Of a stretch of 30,216 nucleotides of DNA, positions 7,979 through 15,900 are shown one piece after another. Source of the stretch: Christensenella sp. UBA6420 (GTDB lineage Bacteria > Bacillota > Clostridia > Christensenellales > DTU072); assembly GCA_002439705.1 (NCBI GenBank), contig DJPE01000015.1, positions 1-30,216 on the forward strand, written 5' to 3'. How positions within the stretch are numbered: position 1 is the stretch's first letter; the number at the start of each line of letters is the position of its first letter. A program made the position numbers and the translations under genes. Below the pieces are notes generated by a model. The model was not told the DNA's origin. It did not search any database and saw nothing but the letters and a program-made list of their open reading frames with translations.

Positions 7979-8489
7979 GGAAAAAGCTAAAAAGTACACG
8001 ATTATTAACGACGTTGCGTTAAAAAACGAAGTAGCGGTATTCGGTTCGACCTATTTATATAACTTTCCTTTTTACGAACTTATACAAGGGCATATCACCG
8101 ATTACGCCGTATACAACAGAAGTATCGAAGGTATGAAAATATCCGAAGCGGTGGAAGCCGTGAACGACTGTCTTAAAAATCTCGATCCAGCCATTATACT
8201 CGTATCTTTAGGTGAAGACGACGACGACTCTGCAAAAACCTTTGCTGCGTATTCCGAACTTCTGAAAAAGATAAAAGCGGAGCATCGCACGGCAAGAATT
8301 TACGTTATGCAGACTTTCGGTAAAGACGGAGAATTCTGCGATAAGGTAAGGAACGTAGCCGAAAGAAACGGCGTAGAATACGTCGAAGTCGGCGACGAAG
8401 AAAAGATAAGAAGCGTATTCGCAAGACTGAGCGCATACTTCCATCGCGCGGGAATAAGTTTTTCCGACGCGTTCGGAGTAAGCTGCTAA
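7962..8489 (+). CDS. SGNH-hydrolase-like protein, degenerate active site
   Basis: 175-aa soluble protein with no signal peptide. The block pattern resembles SGNH/GDSL hydrolases. Block I is VAVFGSTYL at residues 24-32 with Ser29 (GST instead of GDS). Block II is VYNRSIEGMKISEA from residue 50, like the family's NRGxxG. Block III is ILVSLGEDDDD from residue 79, where GxND is replaced by GEDD. The C-terminal DxxH dyad is not recognisable. It may therefore be non-hydrolytic or use altered chemistry. AGGAG ends 9 nt before the ATG, and the start overlaps the PQ-loop gene by 17 nt, so the two are translationally coupled and probably work together. The family call is an inference from short motifs. 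Confidence 0.6.
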   Translation: MLKDVKEKAKKYTIINDVALKNEVAVFGSTYLYNFPFYELIQGHITDYAVYNRSIEGMKISEAVEAVNDCLKNLDPAIILVSLGEDDDDSAKTFAAYSELLKKIKAEHRTARIYVMQTFGKDGEFCDKVRNVAERNGVEYVEVGDEEKIRSVFARLSAYFHRAGISFSDAFGVSC

Positions 8490-8581
8490 ACTGCCGTTTC
8501 TTAAAAACGAAAATCTACGTGCGCGTTATTTCATCCTAAAAGTAATCTGTTCCCATTTATACGCGTACGCAATGATATATA

Positions 8582-8614
8582 CTCCGACGGTTCTCCCACC
8601 GTCGGAGATTTTTT
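8582..8614 (+). terminator. Rho-independent terminator of the PQ-loop/SGNH unit
   Basis: A perfect 9-bp stem CTCCGACGG/CCGTCGGAG with an 8-nt loop, followed by ATTTTTT. It lies about 90 nt after the stop codon. Confidence 0.88.
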
Positions 8615-8662
8615 ATAAAAGAGCCGATTTTGTCGAAAATCGCCGCGAATGGGTAACGAAAG

Positions 8663-8748
8663 TTCATATAAAGGGATACTTATATGAAGACAGGGGATTA
8701 TTTAAGTTTTCATATACGCAGCTATTTATATGAATGAAATTTCATATA
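8663..8748. repeat. Array of five TTCATATA motifs in alternating orientation
   Basis: Copies start at 8663 (+), 8681 (-), 8709 (+), 8727 (-) and 8741 (+). The first two form a perfect inverted repeat TTCATATAA/TTATATGAA with an 8-nt gap; the next two form TTCATATA/TATATGAA with a 10-nt gap. The second pair lies exactly 46 bp after the first. The array ends 16 bp before the -35 of the flavoprotein promoter, so it is a candidate operator array. Confidence 0.75.
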
Positions 8749-8763
8749 CACACTCTATCATAC

Positions 8764-8792
8764 TTGTAAGATATGGCTTTTTAATGTATAAT
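8764..8792 (+). promoter_or_regulatory. Promoter of the flavoprotein pair, giving a leaderless mRNA
   Basis: TTGTAA (8764-8769), a 17-nt spacer and a consensus TATAAT (8787-8792). The expected start, 7 nt after the -10, is position 8799, next to the ATG at 8800. No ribosome binding site exists before the ATG. Confidence 0.6.
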
Positions 8793-8799
8793 AATTCGT

Positions 8800-9867
8800 A
8801 TGTACGATTTAATAATTATCGGCGGCGGAGCGAGCGGACTCGCCTTAGCCAACGTAGCGAAAAAACGCAATAAAAAAATTCTTATTTTCGACGCGGGGAA
8901 AAAGGTCGGTCGGAAAATTCTCGTCGCGGGAAACGGAAAATGCAACGTTTCCAACGAAAGCGTGCAAAGAGAAGATTACAATAACGATTTCGTAGAAAAG
9001 TTTTTGCCGTATAACGATAAAGTATACGATTTTTTCAAGTCGATAGGACTTACTACGAGAACAGACGAAGGAAGAATTTATCCTTACAGCGAGAGTGCAA
9101 GCACCGTTCTTAACCTTTTAAGAAAGAGCGTGGAAGACGATATAGTCACCGACTGTAAGACAGACGACGTAGAATATAGTAACGGCGTGTTTACCGTGAA
9201 CGGTAAAAAGGCGAAAAACGTAGCAGTATGCACGGGCGGAATAACGGCGGGCGGAATAGGCTCGTACGATTTACTTGAAAAGTTCGGACATAAAAAGACG
9301 GAAGTTTACCCTGTATTGTCGGCGTTGAAAAGCGACGTAAAATACGTAAAACAGCTCGCGGGAATAAGGGTCAAAGCTCGCGTTACGCTCTTTACCGACG
9401 GGAAAAGGGTATATTCCGAGTACGGAGAACTTCTTTTTAAGGACAACGGAATAAGCGGCATTGTAAGTATGGCTATATCCCGATACGTTTCACCGGATAA
9501 AAGAAACGACGTAAGCGTGGACCTTGCCGTAGAATACACGGTAGAACAACTTAAAACCATGCAAAAAGACGGACTTTTGCAAAAAGCGGTGCTTGCCGCA
9601 GTGGAAAAACAAGCCGCCGACAAAAAAATATCGGTGGAAAGGTGTATAAAAGATTTTATCGTAAATAACGTAAGTTTAGGCGACAAACAAAACGCGCAGG
9701 TCACCCGCGGCGGAATAGACACTAAAGATTTTACCGAGAAATGCGAAAGTAAGATAGTAAAAGGCTTGTACGCCTGCGGAGAAGTCCTCGACGTGGACGG
9801 ACGATGCGGCGGATATAACCTGCATTGGGCGTTTCTTACGGGGATTATCGTAGGAGAAAGCGTATGA
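8800..9867 (+). CDS. FAD-dependent oxidoreductase, HI0933/BaiN-like
   Basis: 355-aa cytoplasmic flavoprotein. The dinucleotide-binding motif IIIGGGASGLALANVA starts at residue 5. The family block VGRKILVAGNGKCNVSNE follows at about 37-54, and the C-terminal FAD signature is GLYACGEVLDVDGRCGGYNL. This is the HI0933/YhiN family, which includes the BaiN flavoprotein linked to bile-acid reduction in Clostridium scindens; the substrate of most members is unknown and I do not assign one. It is about 45-50 residues shorter than the usual 400-aa member. No RBS precedes the ATG and the promoter -10 is only 7 nt away, so translation is probably leaderless. The stop overlaps the next start by 4 nt. Confidence 0.88.
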   Translation: MYDLIIIGGGASGLALANVAKKRNKKILIFDAGKKVGRKILVAGNGKCNVSNESVQREDYNNDFVEKFLPYNDKVYDFFKSIGLTTRTDEGRIYPYSESASTVLNLLRKSVEDDIVTDCKTDDVEYSNGVFTVNGKKAKNVAVCTGGITAGGIGSYDLLEKFGHKKTEVYPVLSALKSDVKYVKQLAGIRVKARVTLFTDGKRVYSEYGELLFKDNGISGIVSMAISRYVSPDKRNDVSVDLAVEYTVEQLKTMQKDGLLQKAVLAAVEKQAADKKISVERCIKDFIVNNVSLGDKQNAQVTRGGIDTKDFTEKCESKIVKGLYACGEVLDVDGRCGGYNLHWAFLTGIIVGESV

Positions 9868-11417
9868 CTACGATAAAAACGAGCGTAAATATACCGCCCG
9901 AAAAAGGCGAAGACAAAGAAACGATAAAACAAGCCGTCGCAAACAAACTAAAAGTAAAAATCGATGACTTGGAGATACTGAAAAAGTCTCTCGACGCAAG
10001 GGATAAAAAGAAAATTTTTTATACCTACACCGTCGCCGCGGAAACTTCGCAGACGGATAAAGCTCTTAAAAACGGCGGAACCGTTTACGAACGGCAACGT
10101 AATTACCTGTCCGATATAACGGCGGATTTACGGTACGAAGGCAGCCGCCCGATAGTAATAGGGGCGGGACCGTGCGGACTTTTCGCCGCGCTTACCCTTG
10201 CGGAAATGGGAGCAAAACCCATAATTTTCGAAAGGGGCGACAGGGTGGAAGAACGGAAGAAAAAAGTAGCCGTCTTCAATTCCGACCTTATCCTGGATAC
10301 CGAAAGCAATATCCAGTTCGGCGAAGGGGGCGCGGGGACTTTCTCCGACGGAAAACTCAATACGGGAATAAACAGCGTTTACGTTCCCGCAGTGCTTAAA
10401 GAATTCGTCGACAACGGAGCTCCCGAAGATGTACTTTATCTTAACAAACCCCACGTCGGTACCGACAAACTGGAAACGGTGGTTAAATCTTTAAGGGAAA
10501 AAATAATAAGTAAAGGCGGGGAATTTTATTTCAACACGAAAGTGACCGACTTTATTTTTACCGACGGAAAGATAGGCGGCGTAAGGACTACCAAGGGAGA
10601 TTTTCACGGCGACAGAATTTATCTTTGCATAGGACATTCGGCAAGGGATACATTTTATACGCTGTACGGTAAAGGCGTGGTTATGGCTCCCAAAATATTC
10701 AGTATGGGAGTACGTATAGAGCATTTACAGGAAGATATTGATTTTTCGCAATACGGCAGAAAGAGAGATATTCTGCCGCCCGCCGATTACAAAACGGCGG
10801 TAAGATTATCCGACGGAAACAGCCTTTACAGTTTTTGCATGTGTCCCGGCGGCACTGTCGTAAACGCTTCGAGCGAAGAAAAAAGAATCTGCGTAAACGG
10901 CATGAGTAATTACGCCCGCGACGGCGTAAACGCGAACTCGGCTTTACTTATAAACGTGGGCGAAAGAGAGTACGGGGAAGGAACTCTTGCCGGGATAGAA
11001 CTGCAACGGAAGATAGAGTCGGCGGCGTACGCGGCTACCGGTAGTTATAAAGTTCCCGTGCAGACTTTCGGCGGTTTTATGTCGGGTAAGACTCTCGATA
11101 CGGGCAGGATAAAACCGAGCGTAGCGACGGGGTACGTCCTTACCGACCTTAATTCTTTCCTGCCCGACTTTATAAAAAACGGACTGAAAGAAGGAATCCC
11201 CCTTATCGCGAGAAGAATAAAAAATTTCGACGATAAAGACGCCGTTTTGTCGGGCGTGGAAGCGAGAAGTTCGTCGCCCGTAAGGATAATAAGGGACGAT
11301 AGGTGCGAGTCGTCGGTCAAGGGACTGTATCCTCTCGGAGAAGGCGCGGGGTACGCGGGCGGTATTACGAGCGCGGCTGCGGACGGAATAAGGGGCGTGG
11401 TCGCTTCTTTGCGATGA
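9864..11417 (+). CDS. FAD-dependent dehydrogenase, COG2509-like
   Basis: 517-aa protein. An N-terminal domain of about 90 residues (NIPPEKGEDKETIKQAVANK, then LDARDKKKIFYTYTV) precedes a flavin domain with VIGAGPCGLFAALTLAEMGA, with GAGPCG at about 100-105. Further conserved features are FERGDRVEERKKKV, ESNIQFGEGGAGTFSDGKLN and the terminal LYPLGEGAGYAGGITSAAAD. This matches the widespread uncharacterised FAD-dependent dehydrogenase family; substrate and electron partner are unknown. The ATG at 9864 is chosen because AGGAG at 9852-9856 is 7 nt upstream and it makes an ATGA overlap with the previous stop; an upstream in-frame TTG at 9825 lacks support. The coupling implies coordinated expression of two unlike flavoproteins. 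Confidence 0.9.
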   Translation: MTTIKTSVNIPPEKGEDKETIKQAVANKLKVKIDDLEILKKSLDARDKKKIFYTYTVAAETSQTDKALKNGGTVYERQRNYLSDITADLRYEGSRPIVIGAGPCGLFAALTLAEMGAKPIIFERGDRVEERKKKVAVFNSDLILDTESNIQFGEGGAGTFSDGKLNTGINSVYVPAVLKEFVDNGAPEDVLYLNKPHVGTDKLETVVKSLREKIISKGGEFYFNTKVTDFIFTDGKIGGVRTTKGDFHGDRIYLCIGHSARDTFYTLYGKGVVMAPKIFSMGVRIEHLQEDIDFSQYGRKRDILPPADYKTAVRLSDGNSLYSFCMCPGGTVVNASSEEKRICVNGMSNYARDGVNANSALLINVGEREYGEGTLAGIELQRKIESAAYAATGSYKVPVQTFGGFMSGKTLDTGRIKPSVATGYVLTDLNSFLPDFIKNGLKEGIPLIARRIKNFDDKDAVLSGVEARSSSPVRIIRDDRCESSVKGLYPLGEGAGYAGGITSAAADGIRGVVASLR

Positions 11418-11495
11418 CGGAGCGGCGGCGTTTCGTTTTCGCAAAAACAACACTTCACACTAAACTCTCCACACTCCAAACTCCAAGAAAAACAG

Positions 11496-11525
11496 TTGTG
11501 TAAAATACAAAAATAAGGTTATAAT
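11496..11525 (+). promoter_or_regulatory. Candidate promoter of the flippase-like gene
   Basis: TATAAT (11520-11525) with a weak TTGTGT (11496-11501) 18 nt upstream. The -10 overlaps the first possible ATG (11524). Transcription would start near 11532, directly at the second in-frame ATG (11533), again suggesting a leaderless message. The weak -35 keeps confidence low. Confidence 0.35.
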
Positions 11526-12777
11526 GGTTTCTATGGCGGAAGAAAACAAGAACAACGATAACTGCGAATTATTCGAAAAGGCAGGAATAACGGAAGAAAA
11601 CGCGGCGGAATATGTTTCCGACGGGTTTCCGCAAGACGAAGTTTCCGCTCCGACCGTTTCGCAAGACGAAGTTTCCGTTCCGTCGGAAGAACAAGCTCCC
11701 TTTTTGTCGGAAGAAGAGAAGTTAAAGGCGCAAAAGAAAAAAAGACGGAATTCTATATTACTTAACGTTTTGTTTCTGGTCATTAACGCTATTATAGTCC
11801 TCGTCCTTTTGCTCGTGGAAGACAGAAGCGGCGACAAGTTGGCGGGGAGCGAAGCTATGAAGCTCTTTGCAAAAAACTGGTACTATACCGCTCTTGCGTT
11901 TCTGATGTATTTCGTGATAGCCTTTTCCGATTCGATAGTATTTGCGGCGTTGATTAAAAAGACGGGGGTAAAAAGTTCTCCCGCGTTGCCGCTGAAAGTT
12001 TCTTTTATGGGCAGGTACTACGACAGAATTACGCCGTGGTCGATGGGTGGAGAACCGTTCCAGGTAGCCGCTCTTATGCGCGGCGGACTCAGCGGCGGAG
12101 ACAGCTGCGCCGTCACGATGAGCAGACACATAGTACGCTTTTTCTCTACCGCGATAGCGGTGATAGCAATTCTGATAGCGTCGCAAATTACCACCAACGT
12201 TTATGTTATGGTCGTGGCTATTCTGTCGGTGGCGGCGGGGCTTATTATACCGAGTTTTATGCTGTTATGCGCGTTTAAGCCGAAAATCGGACTGAAAATA
12301 GGGGAAGGCGTAATAAAGTTTTTACATAAAATAAAAATCGTCAAAGATTACGACAAACAGCTCAGAAAGATGCAGAACGACGTAAACAACTTTTTAAGCG
12401 GAATGAAGTATCTCAGTACCAACAAAGCCATGATAGCCCTTATAGCTTTTTCGGCTATCGTCGAACTTTTCGCAAACAACAGCGTTCCGTTTTTTGTGAT
12501 AAGGGGGTTAGGCCATACTGAAGTCACTTTCTGGCATACGCTCGTATTGTGCATTTTCGTAAACTACGCTTCGTCCTTTGCTCCCACCCCCGGCGGCGCG
12601 GGCATAGCCGAACTGTCGTTTTACGCGATTTTCGCGGCGTACGTCGAAGAAGGGTACCTTTTCTGGGCGGTGCTTTTCTGGCGTATAGCCATTTTCTTCG
12701 TCCCCGTCTTTATCGGGTTCGTTTTACAGACTTTCGACAGTATAAAAAATATCGTCGACACGAGAAAGAGCCGCTGA
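11524..12777 (+). CDS. Flippase-like / lysylphosphatidylglycerol-synthase-TM family membrane protein
   Basis: 417 aa from the first ATG, or 414 from the second at 11533. An acidic hydrophilic N-terminus of about 70 residues, with two copies of QDEVS, precedes a polytopic membrane domain with roughly eight helices. Conserved motifs are FMGRYYDRITPWSMGGEPFQ and SSFAPTPGGAGIAELSF, which mark the UPF0104/AglD family related to the N-terminal flippase domain of MprF. No C-terminal aminoacyl-transferase domain is present, so a lipid translocation or lipid-linked glycan role is more likely than lysyl-PG synthesis. AAGG at 11515-11518 is 5 nt from the ATG at 11524. If the -10 overlapping this codon is real, the start is 11533. 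The C-terminus overlaps a terminator stem. Confidence 0.85.
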   Translation: MVSMAEENKNNDNCELFEKAGITEENAAEYVSDGFPQDEVSAPTVSQDEVSVPSEEQAPFLSEEEKLKAQKKKRRNSILLNVLFLVINAIIVLVLLLVEDRSGDKLAGSEAMKLFAKNWYYTALAFLMYFVIAFSDSIVFAALIKKTGVKSSPALPLKVSFMGRYYDRITPWSMGGEPFQVAALMRGGLSGGDSCAVTMSRHIVRFFSTAIAVIAILIASQITTNVYVMVVAILSVAAGLIIPSFMLLCAFKPKIGLKIGEGVIKFLHKIKIVKDYDKQLRKMQNDVNNFLSGMKYLSTNKAMIALIAFSAIVELFANNSVPFFVIRGLGHTEVTFWHTLVLCIFVNYASSFAPTPGGAGIAELSFYAIFAAYVEEGYLFWAVLFWRIAIFFVPVFIGFVLQTFDSIKNIVDTRKSR

Positions 12778-12792
12778 AAGCCGGCTTTTTTA
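12765..12792 (+). terminator. Terminator overlapping the end of the flippase-like gene
   Basis: AAAGAGCCG (12765-12773) pairs with CGGCTTTTT (12782-12790), 9 bp with one G-U pair and an 8-nt loop, running directly into the T-run. The 5' arm includes the last sense codons. Confidence 0.65.
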
Positions 12793-12872
12793 ATTTAACC
12801 GATTTATTTAACCGAACGTAAACGCAAATTTCTTATTTTTTCGACGATTAACGGTCTTTGAAAAATTGCCGT

Positions 12873-12900
12873 TCTCGTTTTTTACACAGTAAAAACGAGA
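12873..12900. repeat. Imperfect inverted repeat in the intergenic region
   Basis: TCTCGTTTTTTAC (12873-12885) can pair with GTAAAAACGAGA (12889-12900), leaving one unpaired T and a short loop. A smaller AACGG/CCGTT hairpin lies just upstream (about 12850-12872). It is not followed by a T-run, so it is not a typical terminator. Its function is unknown. Confidence 0.5.
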
Positions 12901-12929
12901 GCCGTGCGCTCCGTAGAAAAAAATACCAC

Positions 12930-12959
12930 TTGTAAACGCATGCGTGTGTATGATATACT
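12930..12959 (+). promoter_or_regulatory. Promoter of the surface-protein operon, with palindromic spacer
   Basis: TTGTAA (12930-12935), an 18-nt spacer and TATACT (12954-12959) preceded by TGA (extended -10). The spacer holds a perfect 10-bp palindrome ACGCATGCGT (12936-12945), well placed for a repressor. Predicted start near 12966; AAGGAG follows at 12976-12981. Confidence 0.6.
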
Positions 12960-12989
12960 TAATAAAAGAATATATAAGGAGAAATCTGC

Positions 12990-15900
12990 GTGAAAAACAA
13001 AGTCGGTTTTTGCATAGTGACGATATTGGCGGCGACGCTCATTTTGTTATGCGGAATTACCGCCGTAAATACCGCGGTTTATGCCGATTTTTCCTACGAT
13101 AACGAAGTGATAGAAATAAATTCCGATAAGGATTTCGCCGATTTTTATTCCGCGTCGGTAACGAACGGATACGACTATTCGGGAAAAACCGTTCGCCTTA
13201 ATTGCGACGTGGACGGGTCGGTAATTTCTTTTGCGGGTTATTTATCCGACTTCGGCGGCGTTTTCGACGGCGGCGGACATTCCGTCAAGAACTTAAAGAA
13301 CAGACTTTTCGGCACTATCGTGGCAAGCGGTATCGTAAAGAACGTTTATTTTAAGAACGTTTCCGCAATAGGTTTCGCGATAGCGGGAATAAACGCAGGT
13401 AAGATTATCGGCGCGTCGGTATCCGGTACTCTTTCGCCCGACTTGAATTACAGAGTAGGCTTGGTGGGTACGAATACGGGAACGATGGAAAGCTGCGACA
13501 ATATTTGTACTTACGTTTCTTCCCTGTCGAAAGCGTATTTTTCGGGAATTGCGTGTATCAACAGGGGTACGATAAGCCGTTGCTATTTCGGCGGCAAGGT
13601 CGTAGCCAATTTCAGCAACGAGTACAGCCACGGTTTTGCGGGAATATCCTACGACAATTACGGGACTGTTTCCCGTTCGACGGTGGCGGCTACTCTTACT
13701 TATTCCGGCGACAACAGAACGGCTGCGGAACAGGACCTTTACGCCGTTGCGAAGAACGGAACGGGTACGGTAACCGACTCGTACGCAAGTATAGACGATA
13801 AAATGCCGTCGGACGTAACCGTCAATATCTCGGACGGAACGGTAACGAACGTAAACGCCGTAATAAGTAAAACCGAAAAGAAATATTACGCTACCGTAGA
13901 CGGCACTATTTCGGAAACTACCGATATTCCCGACTTTTCGGCGGGAGCCAGGAACGTTCTCGACGGACAGGGAACTACCTTAACGCCGTTTTTACTTAGC
14001 CGCTATTCCGATTTGACTAAACTTAAATTTATTCAGTCATTTGTAAGCGGAGTTTACGAACTTAATTCCGATATATATTTGTCGGGCGAAAGTAAAATAT
14101 CCGTTACGGACGGCTTCGATTATAATTCGGGCAGTATCTACGGAAAGGGTTACGCTCTTATAGGCTGCGAAACCGACGGAGCGTTCGACTCGGCGTATAA
14201 CCTTACGGGATACGACGTAGGTTTTATATCCTGCCTTTCCGCTACTCTTTCGGGGAACGCAAACGACGGATACGTCGATTATTCCGATTTCGGTAAAGGT
14301 GCGACGGTAAAAGAAATAACCGCTTCCGAACCGTCGGGAACGGGAACGGAGTCAGACCCGTATATAGTGACTGCAAGGGAAGAACTTAAAGCTCTCGACG
14401 GGAAGACGGGGTACGCCGTATTAAGTAAAGACGTCGTGGTAAACGATACGGAAGACGGCGGGAATCTTCTTAATATTGCGGAACTTAAACTCAATCTTAA
14501 CGGCAACGGTCATTCGATAATAGGTCTTATCGACGAAAATCTGACGACTACGCTAAGCGGAACGATAGCCAATCTTAAACTTCGCGGTACGGGGAATAGC
14601 GGCGTTTGCGAAAATAATAACGGAAATATAAGCTACGTTTCGGTTCGTAACGACGGCGGAAATTACGGAATATGTAAAAACAACTGCGGCAACGTATCCT
14701 ACGCCGAAATTTACGGGAAATATCTTTACGGTTTTGCCGAAAACAACGAAGCGGACGGCTCGATAACGAGTTCCGTAAACTATGCGGAAGCAAATTACGC
14801 ATTCGTAAAGAAAAACGACGGCAAGGTAAACAAATGCGAAAATAAAGGTTCGGCGAATAAAGTTTTCGATACCGACGGGACGGGCGTAACCGACAATTCC
14901 GTAAACTACGTTCTTTCCGCCGACGAAAGTTATAAAGCCGATTATTGTCTGGAAATTTCTTCGGAAAAGAGCTATATAAAAGACGGCGTTAAGTATTCCG
15001 TCGGCTCGTTCGATTACGTCGCGTTAAAGAAAGCGGGGTTCGATTTCGATAATACTTTCGGCTACGTCAAAGGTGAAGACAATCCGTCTTTAAGAAAAGA
15101 TTTTACCGAATACAAGACCGCTATTAAGGTTATTACGGGAAGTTTCGTTCTCGACTATTCCTACTACGACGAAAACGTAAGTTACGAGCAGGACGAAATT
15201 AACGAAACCGTAACGAATATCAACGGTAACGTTTACGAAAATACCGTATATAACTGGACTTTTAACGGCGAACCTTTGACGGGAGATATAAAGAACGCGG
15301 GCGATTACCTTCTCACCGCGCGCTTTGCGGGAACCAACGATTACCTCGCCGCGGAAGAAAGCTATTCTCTTACCATAAACAAGGCGGTAAGTACGGTCAG
15401 TCCCGAATTTACGGAAAATGAGTTTTCCGACTTTTCGGTAATTTATTCGGGAGAAAACGTAAATCTTCCGACGGTAGCCCCCGATAACTTTTCCGTATTG
15501 CAAAATATGGGCTTTACGCAAAAATTCGTGTTGACGAAAGGCGGTAACGCCGTTTCGGCGGCGGTTCGCGCGGGAGAATACGAATATGCGACGGTATTTT
15601 CTTCCGACAACTATTTCGATATGACGGTAAGCGTAAAACTTACGGTGGAGAAAAAAGAACTTTTCGTTAAGGTAAAGGACGGCAGTTGCTACTATAATTC
15701 CGATTTTGATTTAAGTAGTTGCGACCTTACGATAACGGACGGTCTCGTATCCGCCGACGGCGGGAAGACGGTCGGAGTCCTTACCCCCGACTATAAAAAC
15801 GGGTTTTCGACCGACTACGTCGTGGGTAATCCCGTCGGAAGTTATACTATTAACTTTACGGGCGAAGCCGACGACTATTACTACACCGTAACGGCGGGCG

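Larger units (their letters stand above)
8490..8799. other. 310-bp intergenic region with terminator, motif array and promoter
   Basis: No coding potential is seen. It holds a terminator (8582-8614), five TTCATATA motifs (8663-8748) and the promoter of the downstream flavoprotein (8764-8792), all listed separately. I see nothing in 8490-8580. Confidence 0.7.

Noticed and set aside
9825..9863. Upstream TTG start for the COG2509-like gene
   Set aside because: There is no RBS there; ATG at 9864 has AGGAG and an ATGA overlap.
11418..11523. Tandem-like CACACT/AAACTC stretch between genes
   Set aside because: It is only a short imperfect repetition (CACACTAAACTC, CACACTCCAAACTC), compatible with simple sequence, and has no further structure.
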